Shown: positions 33,821 through 43,307, numbered from the stretch's first letter. The stretch: DNA of 64,000 bases from Leptobacterium sp964389205 (GCA_964389205.1 CAYMDH010000014.1:1-64000), one strand, 5' to 3'. Translations and numbers: made by a program. Notes: a model not told the origin generated them from the sequence alone.

Positions 33821-34855
33821 TTATTTTCTTTTTTTAGTATGTAAAAGAGCTTTATTAATCTCTTTGATTAATCTTGGTCCTTCATAAATAAAACCTGTAT
33901 ACAATTGAAGTAAATCTGCTCCTGCTGCTAATTTATCTAATGCATCTTCTTTAGAGTGTATACCTCCTACTCCAATAATAGGGAATGCTTTATTACTTTT
34001 AGTTGCTAGAAATCGAATTATTTCTGTACTCCTATTGGTTAATGGTTTACCACTAAGCCCTCCCTGTTGGGAAGTCAAAGAATCATCAGATTTTAATTGT
34101 TCTCGGCTAATCGTTGTATTGGTCGCTATGACACCTGCTATTTTTGTCTCCGTTATAATGGTTATTATATCTAATAATTGCTCGTTTGTAAGGTCTGGGG
34201 CAATTTTTAATAAAATAGGTTTTGGAGATGTTTTGGTCATATTTTTCTCCTGAAGTACATGTAACAATTTTGTTAATGGTTCTTTATCTTGTAATGCTCT
34301 TAAATTTGGAGTATTTGGTGAACTAACATTTACAACAAAATAATCTACATGATTAAAAAGCGCTTCAAAACAAATTTCATAATCATTAACTGCAGCTTCG
34401 TTTGGAGTAATTTTATTTTTTCCAATATTTCCGCCTATCAATACTCCTGAATTCTTCTTCAAATACTCTACAACTTCTAATACTCCGCCATTATTAAACC
34501 CCATTCTATTTACAATAGCGCTATCACTTTTTAGTCTAAAAAGTCTTTTTTTAGGATTCCCATCTTGTGCTTTAGGAGTAACTGTTCCTATTTCTATAAA
34601 CCCAAAACCAAAAGCAGAAAGCTCTTTATATAATTTAGCATCTTTATCAAAACCTGCAGCCAGTCCAACTGGATTCTTGAATTTTAATCCAAAGACTTCT
34701 TTTTCTAATCGTTTATCATTAACTGTATAAATACTTTTAACAATACTGGAGATTCCTGGAATTCTAAAAAGAAAGCGAATTAGAGAGAATGTAAAATAAT
34801 GAACACGTTCTGGATCAAATTGGAAAAGTATGGGTCTAACTATAAGTTTATACAT
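33821..34855 (-). CDS. pyrD: Quinone-dependent dihydroorotate dehydrogenase (class 2)
   Basis: A 344-residue membrane-associated flavoprotein that oxidises dihydroorotate to orotate with quinone in pyrimidine synthesis. The N-terminal amphipathic helices (ILFQFDPERVHYFTFSLIRFLF) mark class 2. FMN-binding and catalytic segments are visible: GLAAGFDKDAK, GFIEIGTVTPKAQ, VVNVSSPNTPNLR (catalytic Ser of class 2), ATNTTISR and GVGGIHSKEDA. Transcribed alone. A TAATTTTG box ends one base before the start, so the mRNA may be nearly leaderless. Confidence 0.95.
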   Translation of the reverse strand: MYKLIVRPILFQFDPERVHYFTFSLIRFLFRIPGISSIVKSIYTVNDKRLEKEVFGLKFKNPVGLAAGFDKDAKLYKELSAFGFGFIEIGTVTPKAQDGNPKKRLFRLKSDSAIVNRMGFNNGGVLEVVEYLKKNSGVLIGGNIGKNKITPNEAAVNDYEICFEALFNHVDYFVVNVSSPNTPNLRALQDKEPLTKLLHVLQEKNMTKTSPKPILLKIAPDLTNEQLLDIITIITETKIAGVIATNTTISREQLKSDDSLTSQQGGLSGKPLTNRSTEIIRFLATKSNKAFPIIGVGGIHSKEDALDKLAAGADLLQLYTGFIYEGPRLIKEINKALLHTKKRK

Positions 34856-35009
34856 GCAAAATTATTTCGGTAAAAATAGTATTTACAAATCTTTTTGTGA
34901 AGAAAAAGAGCTACTTATGTTTCTTAAAAGAAGGTTGTGATACCAATTAAAGTAACATTTGTAATTGAACTTTTCATTCTAATGTAACTTTAAATTCATA
35001 GATAAATTT

Positions 35010-35017
35010 TACATTTG
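35010..35017 (+). promoter_or_regulatory. -7 box (TACATTTG) for pepT
   Basis: TACATTTG matches TAnnTTTG and ends 15 bases before ATG 35033. It overlaps the upstream TTG at 35015 and so supports the ATG as the true start. Confidence 0.5.
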
Positions 35018-35032
35018 AAAAAATTGAAAACC

Positions 35033-36262
35033 ATGCAGCATATTATAGATAGGTTTTTACGATATGTAAAAATAGATACACAATCTGATCCAAACTCTAA
35101 TACTACACCAAGCACAAAAAAGCAATGGGATCTTGCTCATAAATTAGTATTAGACCTTATGGAAATAGGAATGGAAGAAGTAACTATAGATGATCATGCA
35201 TATATCATGGCTACTTTATCATCTAATATAGATAAAGAAGTACCTACTATAGGGTTTATTTCTCATTTTGATACAACACCAGATTATTCAGGAACCCATA
35301 TTAAACCTAAAATTATAGAAGATTATGACGGTAGAGATATTGTTCTAAATCGAAAAGATAATATGATTTTATCTCCAGATTACTTTGAAGACTTATTATT
35401 ATACAAAGGACAAACTTTAATTACTACCGATGGGACTACTCTCTTGGGAGCAGATGATAAAGCTGGAATTACTGAAATTATTGAAGCAATGGCTTATTTA
35501 ATTCAACATCCTGAAATAAAACACGGGAAAATTCGCATTGCATTTACTCCTGATGAAGAGATTGGAAGAGGTGCTCACAAATTTGATGTTAATAAATTTG
35601 GAGCAGATTGGGCCTACACTATGGATGGTAGTCAAGTTGGAGAATTAGAATATGAAAACTTTAATGCTGCAGGCGTTAAAATTTCATTTACAGGAAAAAG
35701 TGTTCATCCAGGCTATGCAAAAAATAAGATGGTCAATGCTGTTTTATTAGCAAATGAATTTTTGAGTTTACTTCCTAAAAATGAAGTTCCTGAACGAACT
35801 GAAGGTAGAGAAGGTTTCTTCCATTTTTATACTATGAATGCTTCTATTGAATTTGCAGAATTAGAAGGAATAATTAGAGATCATGATCGAGATACCTTTG
35901 AAGCTCGTAAAGACCTTATAAATCAAATTGCCAATGATTTTAATGAAACATACGGGAAAGACGTTGTTAAAGTAAGCATAAAAGATCAATACTTTAATAT
36001 GAAAGAAAAAGTAGCGCCTGTAATGCATATTGTTGATATTGCAGAACAAGCTATGCAAGAGTTAGACATAACGCCTTTAATAAAACCTATTAGAGGAGGC
36101 ACAGATGGATCTCAGCTCTCTTTCATGGGTTTACCATGTCCTAATATTTTTGCTGGTGGTCATAATTTTCATGGGCCATATGAATATGTTCCTGTAGAAA
36201 GTATGCAAAAAGCCATTGATGTCATCGTGAAAATATGCGAATTAACGGCAAAAAGAGATTAA
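35033..36262 (+). CDS. pepT: Peptidase T (tripeptide aminopeptidase)
   Basis: A 409-residue cytosolic M20-family zinc aminopeptidase releasing N-terminal residues from tripeptides. Metal and catalytic motifs are in place: IGFISHFDTTPD, LLGADDKAGITEI, FTPDEEIGRGAH, AYTMDGSQVGELEYENFNAA and the C-terminal IRGGTDGSQLSFMG...FAGGHNFHGPYEYV. ATG 35033 (MQHIIDRFLRYVKIDTQSD) gives the usual PepT N-terminus; a TTG six codons upstream lies in the promoter. Length is standard. Confidence 0.95.
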   Translation: MQHIIDRFLRYVKIDTQSDPNSNTTPSTKKQWDLAHKLVLDLMEIGMEEVTIDDHAYIMATLSSNIDKEVPTIGFISHFDTTPDYSGTHIKPKIIEDYDGRDIVLNRKDNMILSPDYFEDLLLYKGQTLITTDGTTLLGADDKAGITEIIEAMAYLIQHPEIKHGKIRIAFTPDEEIGRGAHKFDVNKFGADWAYTMDGSQVGELEYENFNAAGVKISFTGKSVHPGYAKNKMVNAVLLANEFLSLLPKNEVPERTEGREGFFHFYTMNASIEFAELEGIIRDHDRDTFEARKDLINQIANDFNETYGKDVVKVSIKDQYFNMKEKVAPVMHIVDIAEQAMQELDITPLIKPIRGGTDGSQLSFMGLPCPNIFAGGHNFHGPYEYVPVESMQKAIDVIVKICELTAKRD

Positions 36263-36277
36263 TTTTAAAATTGTTCG

Positions 36278-36285
36278 TATTTTTG
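36278..36285 (+). promoter_or_regulatory. -7 box (TATTTTTG) for the DinB gene
   Basis: TATTTTTG, followed by C, fits TAnnTTTG and lies 25 bases before ATG 36311. No good -33 element is seen. Confidence 0.45.
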
Positions 36286-36310
36286 CATTGCCTTTTATAT
36301 CTTATAACGC

Positions 36311-36820
36311 ATGAATGATATCATCATCTTTCAGCTTCAAAAAAACCTCAATATTTTTAAGAAGCTTCTTCAAGATATTTCACATATAGAAATTTGTACA
36401 TGGAAACCAACAAAAGATAATTGGTGTATCCTAGAAGTATTATGTCATTTACATGATAAAGAAAAAGAAGATTTTAAACTTCGTACAAAATGGATTTTAG
36501 ATAAACCTGAAGAAATTCCTCCTTCCTTTGATTCTGAAAAATGGGCAATAGAAAAAAAATATATTGAACAAAATTACAAAGAAATCCTTAAGGTTTTCAT
36601 CAATGAAAGGGTAGACTCTATTATGTGGTTAAAATCTCTGGGGAATGTAAATTGGCAAAACTCTTATACAGATCCCAAATTAGGTAAAGTTTCTGCTCGT
36701 GCAGTTTTAGTAAATTGGCTCGCTCATGATTACTTACATATGCGGCAAATTATTAAATTAAAATACGACTATATAAAGGACTTAACTGGTGAAGAGTTTA
36801 AATTTGCCGGTTCTTGGTAA
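36311..36820 (+). CDS. DinB family protein
   Basis: A 169-residue four-helix-bundle protein of the DinB/YfiT superfamily. The likely metal-binding histidines are in VLCHLHDKEKEDF and in the C-terminal WLAHDYLHMRQI. Family members are metal-dependent thiol S-transferases or hydrolases. In bacillithiol-using organisms such proteins often handle bacillithiol, and bshC is present in this window, so that link is possible but unproven. Monocistronic. Confidence 0.85.
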   Translation: MNDIIIFQLQKNLNIFKKLLQDISHIEICTWKPTKDNWCILEVLCHLHDKEKEDFKLRTKWILDKPEEIPPSFDSEKWAIEKKYIEQNYKEILKVFINERVDSIMWLKSLGNVNWQNSYTDPKLGKVSARAVLVNWLAHDYLHMRQIIKLKYDYIKDLTGEEFKFAGSW

Positions 36821-36942
36821 CTTGAATTTCATCTGCCTTATTCAACATTTTATCGATAGGTAATAGAAACTCTAGTGAGTTTTCTTTCAATGATAAATAG
36901 TTCTATAGATTTAAGTATACATCTATAAAACTTAAAAAAATC

Positions 36943-37770
36943 ATGGAAACTATTACAAATTCATTCTCAAATTTTTATAATGCTGTAGCAACTGGAATTG
37001 GGGATTGGGGATTAAAATTATTAGGTGGCTTATTTGCTTTAATTGTAGGATTGTGGGTTATTCGCATTCTTATAAAAGCTATAGGCAAAGCATTAACTAG
37101 TAGAAGAATTGACCCTACATTAAAACCATTTATTCTTACTGCTATTGGGTTTATTCTTAAATTCTTACTTTTTATCTCTATTGCTGGTATTGTTGGTATT
37201 CCAACTGCATCTTTTGCAGCGTTGATAGCAGGTATTGGTATTGCTATAGGAGCAGCATTTAATGGCTCTTTAGGGCATTTGGCCTCTGGTGTAATGTTAT
37301 TAATTTTTCGTCCATTTCAAGTAGGTGACCTTATAGAAGTCAATGGGGAACTTGGTTTTGTTAAAGAAATTTCTGTTTTTGTTACTATTCTTGAGACCTT
37401 TCAAAACAAAACATCTATTATCCCTAATGGTACTATTACATCTAATAAAATAGTTAATTATTCTACTGTTGGAAACTTACGTGTAGATATGCCTTTTGGT
37501 ATTCAATATGGAAGTAACATAAATAGTGCTAAAGAAATAGTAATGCAGGTTCTTAAAGATGATGCGAATGTATTACATGAACCAGCACCACGAGTAGCAG
37601 TAAATAATCTTGGTGAAAACGGTATAGAATTATTAGCCTTGCCTTATGCGTCTTCTGAAAATTATTGGGATGTATATTGGGATACCAGACAAAAAATAGT
37701 TGAAGCATTGGGAGCTGCCCAATACCAAGCTCCATTACCACAACGTATTGTCACTATGAAAAATTCATAA
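36943..37770 (+). CDS. Small-conductance mechanosensitive channel, MscS family
   Basis: A 275-residue membrane channel with three N-terminal helices and the glycine/alanine-rich pore helix TM3 (LIAGIGIAIGAAFNGSLGHLASGV). The MscS beta domain follows (FRPFQVGDLIEVNGELGFVKEI, TIIPNGTITSN-type segment), then an alpha/beta C-terminal vestibule. It opens under membrane tension to release solutes during osmotic downshock. Length is near E. coli MscS (286). Confidence 0.93.
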   Translation: METITNSFSNFYNAVATGIGDWGLKLLGGLFALIVGLWVIRILIKAIGKALTSRRIDPTLKPFILTAIGFILKFLLFISIAGIVGIPTASFAALIAGIGIAIGAAFNGSLGHLASGVMLLIFRPFQVGDLIEVNGELGFVKEISVFVTILETFQNKTSIIPNGTITSNKIVNYSTVGNLRVDMPFGIQYGSNINSAKEIVMQVLKDDANVLHEPAPRVAVNNLGENGIELLALPYASSENYWDVYWDTRQKIVEALGAAQYQAPLPQRIVTMKNS

Positions 37771-37822
37771 TTAAAAATAATAATAACAAATTATCATTAT
37801 TTTTATATCAAATGAATAATTC

Positions 37823-38413
37823 ATGGAATCATATAAAACAGTAGATCAATTTTTGAGCAAACATTCTGAATGGGAAAAAGAATTGCTTTTATTAAGATCT
37901 ATTGTTAATGAAACTGATTTGAAAGAAACCATAAAATGGGGATTTCCAGTATATACAATTAATTCTAAAAATGTTATTGGATTAGGAGCTTTCAAAGCAT
38001 ATGTGGGGCTTTGGTTTTTTCAAGGTGCATTATTAAAAGATCCTTTAAAAGTTTTAGTAAATGCGCAAGAAGGCAAAACAATTGCTATGAGACAATGGCG
38101 TTTCTTGTCGATTGACACTATAGACAGGCGGCAGGTATTAAATTACTTAACAGAAGCTATTGAAAATCAAAAACAAGGGCGTGAAATCAAACCTAAAAAA
38201 ACAAAACCCCTCATCATTCCAAAAGAATTAATAGATATTTTACAAAAAGATACAGCTTTACATGCTAATTTTGCAGCGCTAAATTTAACCAGAAAAAGAG
38301 AATTTGCAGAGCATATAGCTTCTGCTAAACAAAAAGCAACTCGAATTCGAAGACTAGAGAAGATTATTCCTATGATTCATAAAGGTATTGGTCTTAATGA
38401 TAAATATAGGTAA
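37823..38413 (+). CDS. YdeI/OmpD-associated family protein (DUF1801 domain)
   Basis: A 196-residue cytoplasmic protein. The N-terminal DUF1801 domain includes SEWEKELLLLRSIVNETDLKETIKWGFPVYTI and GLGAFKAYVGLWFFQGALLKDP. The C-terminal YdeI-like helical part has HANFAALNLTRKREFAEHIASAKQKATRIRRLEKIIPM. The function is unknown; some relatives are linked to acid or peptide stress. It is followed by a bidirectional terminator. Confidence 0.85.
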   Translation: MESYKTVDQFLSKHSEWEKELLLLRSIVNETDLKETIKWGFPVYTINSKNVIGLGAFKAYVGLWFFQGALLKDPLKVLVNAQEGKTIAMRQWRFLSIDTIDRRQVLNYLTEAIENQKQGREIKPKKTKPLIIPKELIDILQKDTALHANFAALNLTRKREFAEHIASAKQKATRIRRLEKIIPMIHKGIGLNDKYR

Positions 38414-38435
38414 GATTATCGTATGATATAAAAAT

Positions 38436-38470
38436 AAAAAAGCATTTACTAAATTAGTAGATGCTTTTTT
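38436..38470. terminator. Bidirectional intrinsic terminator
   Basis: AAAAAAGCAT at the left and ATGCTTTTTT at the right flank an inner stem TACTA/TAGTA. The A-run and T-run make it work in both directions, between the convergent YdeI-type gene (+) and yajC (-). Confidence 0.8.
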
Positions 38471-38489
38471 GTTATGTATTTAAAATATA

Positions 38490-38786
38490 TTACTTTTTTG
38501 CTGGCGCTGCTGGTGCGTTTAATTTTTGAGAAATTTCCATAGATATAGCAGATCTTTCAAATTTCATTTTACCTGCCATAGTCTCTATAATACATGAATT
38601 ATCTTTCTCATTCAATTCTACTATTTTACCATGTAGACCACTTTTTGTAACTACTTTAATTCCTTTTTTAAGTTCATTCATAAACTTTTTTTCCTGTTTT
38701 TGCTTTTTTATTTGAGGTCGTATCATAAAAAAATAAAAGACTACAAAAATCAGTAAAAAAGGAGCTAAACTATTTAATCCTTCCAT
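38490..38786 (-). CDS. yajC: Preprotein translocase subunit YajC
   Basis: A 98-residue single-pass membrane protein of the Sec holotranslocon. The N-terminal helix (LAPFLLIFVVFYFFMIRPQIKKQKQ) and the following KKGIKVVTKSGLHGKIVELNEKD beta domain are diagnostic. It assists SecDF-YajC in protein export. It lies 10 bases after the DUF1573 gene on the same strand, an arrangement common in flavobacteria. Confidence 0.95.
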   Translation of the reverse strand: MEGLNSLAPFLLIFVVFYFFMIRPQIKKQKQEKKFMNELKKGIKVVTKSGLHGKIVELNEKDNSCIIETMAGKMKFERSAISMEISQKLNAPAAPAKK

Positions 38787-38796
38787 TAATTTTTAT

Positions 38797-39270
38797 TTAG
38801 TGACTTACAGGAGCAACTCCTTCTTTAGCATTAACAAATGCTCTAATTACAACTTGTTCTGAACCTTTAAGCGTATTGGCTGTTACTGTTACTGTTTTAG
38901 TTACCTGGTTCTTTCCTGATCCATTAAACTTAACTAATAATTCACCAGATTCTCCAGGAGCTATTGGTTTATTTTTAGGATATTCAGGAACCGTACATCC
39001 ACATGTACTGGTAGCATTCGTTATAATTAATGGTGCATTACCTGTATTGGTAAATTTAAACATTTTCTCAACTGGTGTTCCTTGATCTATTGTACCAAAG
39101 TCATGCTCTGTTACTTCAAATACCATTTGAGGTGATTTTTTAGCTGCTTCATCTCTTTCAGCTGCTACTTCTACATTTGATGCTTTAATTTTATCAGAAG
39201 CATTATTGTTTTTACATGATGTAAATACCATTAAAGCGGTTACTCCTAAAACCAAAAAAACTTTTTTCAT
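38797..39270 (-). CDS. DUF1573 lipoprotein
   Basis: A 157-residue lipoprotein with a signal ending at VFTSC (Cys19). The DUF1573 immunoglobulin-like domain is recognised by FEVTEHDFGTIDQGTPVEKMFKFTNTGNAPLII and TSTCGCTVPEYPKNPI-type segments. Function unknown, envelope-located. It is between nusB and yajC in one transcription unit. Confidence 0.9.
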   Translation of the reverse strand: MKKVFLVLGVTALMVFTSCKNNNASDKIKASNVEVAAERDEAAKKSPQMVFEVTEHDFGTIDQGTPVEKMFKFTNTGNAPLIITNATSTCGCTVPEYPKNKPIAPGESGELLVKFNGSGKNQVTKTVTVTANTLKGSEQVVIRAFVNAKEGVAPVSH

Positions 39271-39315
39271 TATCTTAATTTTTTATTTAGTGCTTAAAAT
39301 TACTAATATATTTTC

Positions 39316-40260
39316 TTACATCAAACCCCTACCACTTTTATTTAATGTTTTCTTGTCTTGATATTCTTTTACTAATTTGTCAAGAACTCCATTTATAAAG
39401 ATGCTACTCTTAGGGGTCGAATATTCTTTAGCTATCTCCAGGTATTCGTTAATCGTTACTTTCACAGGGATTGAAGGGAATTTGTGAAACTCACATATCG
39501 CCATTTTTAATAGAATAGTATCAATCTCAGTAATACGATCTGAATCCCAGTTTGGAGTTTTTCCAATAATTTCTTTTTGAAATTTTTCATCATTCAAAAC
39601 CGTCTTTTTAAACAATTCTGTAGCGTATATTTTATCGTCATCATCTTTAAACAGTTTAGGCAAAAAATGACTATCCAAAGTATTGCTTTTTAGTTTCTTT
39701 AAAATTTTAACGATTAATGTATTTACTAGTGGAAGATCGTCTATCCATGTTAATCTATTATCTTCAATAAACTCATAAAGACGCTCATTAGGAGCTATCA
39801 CATTCTTATAAATAGCTATCAAGAAAGTCTTATCGTCTTCAAAAGAATGTTGTTTATTAAGCATGTAATCTGAATAAACATCACTTTCTTTTATTTCTTT
39901 ATATAAAATTTTAACATATTCTCCTTCTAAATCCCAATCTGTTAATTTACGATCTTTAGTTATTTTCTTGATATGATCATTATTTTTCAATTGTTGAAAA
40001 ATATCATTTTCTATAAATTTCTTATTAGGGTCTTTTTCATCTTCAGTAGCCAAGTATTTTTTTTGAGAAATAAGAATATGCTCTTCCGCTTTTTGTTGAA
40101 TAGCTACTATTAAATTTAGTAGTGTTATGTACAAATTGTACATGTTTTCCATACTTACTGAAAGAAACTTTTCTTCTTTTTGAAGATCTGCACTTTGAGA
40201 CTGAGTTAACGCATAAATAGACTGCATTACCTTAACTCGTATATGTCTTCTTGTTAGCAT
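39316..40260 (-). CDS. nusB: Transcription antitermination factor NusB
   Basis: A 314-residue protein, about twice the usual bacterial length, as is normal in Bacteroidota. It starts with TRRHIRVKVMQSIYALTQS. The recognisable NusB helical domain is C-terminal (about 200-310: LFKKTVLNDEKFQKEIIGKTPNWDSDRITEIDTILLKMAICEF and VTINEYLEIAKEYSTPKSSIFINGVLDKL). It binds boxA RNA with S10 for rRNA antitermination. It heads the nusB-DUF1573-yajC unit. Confidence 0.93.
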   Translation of the reverse strand: MLTRRHIRVKVMQSIYALTQSQSADLQKEEKFLSVSMENMYNLYITLLNLIVAIQQKAEEHILISQKKYLATEDEKDPNKKFIENDIFQQLKNNDHIKKITKDRKLTDWDLEGEYVKILYKEIKESDVYSDYMLNKQHSFEDDKTFLIAIYKNVIAPNERLYEFIEDNRLTWIDDLPLVNTLIVKILKKLKSNTLDSHFLPKLFKDDDDKIYATELFKKTVLNDEKFQKEIIGKTPNWDSDRITEIDTILLKMAICEFHKFPSIPVKVTINEYLEIAKEYSTPKSSIFINGVLDKLVKEYQDKKTLNKSGRGLM

Positions 40261-40282
40261 ATTATAAAGAACTTAAAATTAA

Positions 40283-40307
40283 AAGGCGAAAGAAAATCTT
40301 TCGCCTT
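40283..40307 (-). terminator. Strong hairpin between leucine dehydrogenase and nusB
   Basis: An 11-bp perfect stem AAGGCGAAAGA / TCTTTCGCCTT with a three-base loop, followed on the minus strand by TTAATTTT. It terminates the leucine dehydrogenase transcript. Because a nusB -7 box lies at 40309-40316, the same hairpin may also form the 5' end of the nusB mRNA. Confidence 0.8.
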
Positions 40308-40308
40308 G

Positions 40309-40316
40309 CAAAAATA
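40309..40316 (-). promoter_or_regulatory. -7 box (TATTTTTG) for nusB
   Basis: On the minus strand TATTTTTG is followed by C, matching TAnnTTTG. The expected start of transcription falls at about 40303, inside the terminator-like hairpin. Confidence 0.5.
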
Positions 40317-40333
40317 CTATATTTTAGAGAAAA

Positions 40334-41437
40334 TTATTTCTCATTTTTAAGTTTTCGTTCTTGAATTCTATCTTTAGCTATACGCAATGCAGATTCGTGA
40401 CTCGTATATCCTTTTAACTCAGAATGTTGAAAGATTTCTAGGGTTGTATTATAAATATTTTCTGTTTTACGTATAATTTCTTCTTTTCCATATCCTTCTA
40501 ATTCTGCATATACGTTTATAATACCTCCTGCATTAATTAAAAAATCTGGTGCATAGACAATTCCTCTTTCTTTAAGAAGTTCTCCATGTTTCTTTTCATC
40601 TGCTAATTGATTATTGGCAGCTCCTGCTATAACTCCTGCTTTTAATTTGAATATTGTCTCATCATTTACTGTAGCTCCTAAAGCACAAGGTGCATAGATA
40701 TCTACATTTGCTTGATAAACATCCGATTCTCTATAAATAATAGCACCGTGCTTCTTACTTACCGCTTCTAAACGTTCTTCATTAATATCTGATATAAAAA
40801 CTTCAGCTCCTTCATTTGTTAAATGTTCTACCAAAGATTCTCCAACATGACCAATACCTTGAACCAATACTTTTTTATTTTCTAAATGATTAGAACCAAA
40901 TTTGTATTTGGCTGCTGCTTTCATTCCCATAAAAACACCATATGCAGTTATAGGAGATGGATTTCCTGCTCCTCCTTTAGATTCTGATATACCGGTAACA
41001 TAAGGAGTGACTTCTCTTACTAAATCCATATCTGATGTCTCCATTCCAACATCTTCAGCTGTTATATATTTTCCACTAAGAGAGTGTACAAATTCTCCAA
41101 ATTTTTTCATTAATTTTGGATTTTTTTGCGTTTTAGCATCTCCTATAATAACAGCTTTTCCTCCTCCAAGATTTAAACCTGTAATAGCAGATTTAAATGT
41201 CATTCCTCGCGATAATCTAAGCACATCATTTAATGCTTCCCATTCATTATTATATTGCCACATTCTAGTACCTCCTAAGGCTGGGCCTAAAACCGTATTA
41301 TGAATGCCTATTATTGCTTTCAAACCTGTATCTTTGTCATTGCAAAAAACAATTTGTTCGTGATCATCGAAAGAAAGTTGGCCAAAAACTGGGTCAACTT
41401 TTTTAAATTCATCGTATAAAAACACTTCTGGTGTCAT
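40334..41437 (-). CDS. Glu/Leu/Phe/Val (leucine-type) dehydrogenase
   Basis: A 367-residue NAD-dependent amino acid dehydrogenase that reversibly deaminates branched-chain amino acids. It shows the family signature GLNLGGGKAVIIGD with the catalytic lysine. The Rossmann motif is VLVQGIGHVGESLVEHL, and LSRGMTFKSAITGL also contributes to substrate binding. The short length favours leucine/valine/phenylalanine dehydrogenase over the longer glutamate dehydrogenases. Monocistronic and followed by a strong terminator. Exact substrate preference is not readable. Confidence 0.9.
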   Translation of the reverse strand: MTPEVFLYDEFKKVDPVFGQLSFDDHEQIVFCNDKDTGLKAIIGIHNTVLGPALGGTRMWQYNNEWEALNDVLRLSRGMTFKSAITGLNLGGGKAVIIGDAKTQKNPKLMKKFGEFVHSLSGKYITAEDVGMETSDMDLVREVTPYVTGISESKGGAGNPSPITAYGVFMGMKAAAKYKFGSNHLENKKVLVQGIGHVGESLVEHLTNEGAEVFISDINEERLEAVSKKHGAIIYRESDVYQANVDIYAPCALGATVNDETIFKLKAGVIAGAANNQLADEKKHGELLKERGIVYAPDFLINAGGIINVYAELEGYGKEEIIRKTENIYNTTLEIFQHSELKGYTSHESALRIAKDRIQERKLKNEK

Positions 41438-41549
41438 ATATTAAATATTTTGAATTTCATAAAAAAACAGCACAAATTTAAACTAATATTCAGTTTAACG
41501 CAAAAAACAGCACCTAAATTGTGAAATGTTTAATATTTCTTAATAAATA

Positions 41550-43307
41550 ATGAAAGAATTAAAATACATAAACAAATATTTTTTAAAATATAAGTACAAG
41601 CTTCTTATAGGTATTCTAATTACAATTGTGGCTAGGGTTTTCTCTTTAGTTATCCCTCCATACATCAAAAATTCTTTGGCTGCAGTAGAAACTTTTTTAG
41701 AAGATAAAGGAAACGATACCACTGTTGTTAAAGAGTTACTTATTGAATATATATTAATCATTATAGGCGCTACATTACTTTCAGGTTTTTTTACTTTTTT
41801 GATGCGTCAAACTATTATCAATATTTCTAGACATATTGAATTTGATCTTAAAAACGAAATTTTCAAGCAATATGAAAGATTGTGTCTTAACTTCTATAAA
41901 AAAAATAGAACAGGAGATTTAATGAATCGTATTAGCGAAGATGTTAGTCAAGTACGGATGTATTCTGGCCCTGCCATTATGTATAGTATCCAAACTATTA
42001 CATTATTTGTTTGCATAATACCTCTTATGTTTTATTCATCTCCAAAAATGGCATTATACACCTTAATACCGCTTCCTATCTTATCTGTTATTATATATAA
42101 TATAAGTAAAGTAATTCATAAGCGTAGCACAGTAGTTCAAGAATATTTATCTAAGTTATCTACTTTCACGCAAGAGTCATTCTCTGGAGTTTCTGTAATT
42201 AAAGCTTATAATATTGAGCCTAGAATTAATACTGAATTGACATCTTTAGCCATAGAAGGAAAACAAAAAAGCATGCGTTTAGTAAAGGTAAACGCTTGGT
42301 TTTTCCCAATGATGGTACTTCTTATTGGTGTTAGTAATTTATTAGTCATTTATATAGGCGGAAAACTTTATATAAATGATGAAATTGAAACAATAGGAAT
42401 TATTGCAGAATTTATTATCTATGTTAATATGCTAACGTGGCCTGTGGCCATAGTAGGATGGGTTACTTCTATTGTTCAAAGAGCCGAAGCTTCTCAAAAA
42501 AGAATAAATGAGTTCATGCAAGAAACTCCTGATATTATTAATCACACAGAAGAAGCATCATTAATAAAAGGAAAAATTGAATTTAAAAATGTTTCTTTCA
42601 CCTATGAAGATACCAATATAAATGCATTAAAAAATATTTCTTTTACTATTGAAAAAGGAGAGACAACTGCCATTATTGGTAAAACGGGTTCTGGAAAATC
42701 TACCATTTTAGATCTTATAGGTAGGTTATATAATATAACTTCTGGAACTATTTTAATTGATGAAATTCCTATTGAAAAATTAAACTTATACAGTTTACGA
42801 AATTCGATTGGTGCGGTTCCTCAAGATTCTTTTTTATTTTCAGATAGTATAAAAAACAACATCAAGTTTGGTAAAGAAGATGCTACTGATAAAGAAATAA
42901 TAGCAGTTGCTAAAGATGCTGCTGTTCATGAAAACATAAACGGTTTTTCTAAAAAATATGATACAGTTCTAGGAGAACGAGGCATTACGCTTAGTGGTGG
43001 ACAAAAACAGAGAGTTTCAATAGCAAGAGCGCTTATTAAAGCTCCAAAAATATTTTTATTTGACGATTGTTTATCTGCTGTAGACACAGAAACAGAAGAA
43101 GCTATTTTAACAGGTTTAAAAAAAGCCTCTAAAGAAAAAACAACGATTATAGTAAGTCACCGTATTTCGTCTGTTAAAAATGCTGATAAAATCATTGTTA
43201 TAGAAGAAGGAGAAATCATCCAGCAAGGTACTCATAATCAATTGTTAAATGAAAAAGGGTATTATAAAGAACTCTTTTTGAATCAACTATCAGAAAAAGA
43301 AATGTGA
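41550..43307 (+). CDS. ABC transporter, fused permease and ATPase (exporter type)
   Basis: A 585-residue half-transporter. Six membrane helices are in residues 1-310 and a nucleotide-binding domain in 340-585. The latter has Walker A GKTGSGKST, Q-loop PQDSFLF, signature LSGGQKQR, Walker B IFLFDDCLS and H-loop IVSHR. The Walker B ending is DD, where most proteins have DE. A non-canonical catalytic residue of this sort is also known from heterodimeric exporters, but here it stands alone and should be checked. Lipid or peptide export is the usual role. Confidence 0.9.
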   Translation: MKELKYINKYFLKYKYKLLIGILITIVARVFSLVIPPYIKNSLAAVETFLEDKGNDTTVVKELLIEYILIIIGATLLSGFFTFLMRQTIINISRHIEFDLKNEIFKQYERLCLNFYKKNRTGDLMNRISEDVSQVRMYSGPAIMYSIQTITLFVCIIPLMFYSSPKMALYTLIPLPILSVIIYNISKVIHKRSTVVQEYLSKLSTFTQESFSGVSVIKAYNIEPRINTELTSLAIEGKQKSMRLVKVNAWFFPMMVLLIGVSNLLVIYIGGKLYINDEIETIGIIAEFIIYVNMLTWPVAIVGWVTSIVQRAEASQKRINEFMQETPDIINHTEEASLIKGKIEFKNVSFTYEDTNINALKNISFTIEKGETTAIIGKTGSGKSTILDLIGRLYNITSGTILIDEIPIEKLNLYSLRNSIGAVPQDSFLFSDSIKNNIKFGKEDATDKEIIAVAKDAAVHENINGFSKKYDTVLGERGITLSGGQKQRVSIARALIKAPKIFLFDDCLSAVDTETEEAILTGLKKASKEKTTIIVSHRISSVKNADKIIVIEEGEIIQQGTHNQLLNEKGYYKELFLNQLSEKEM

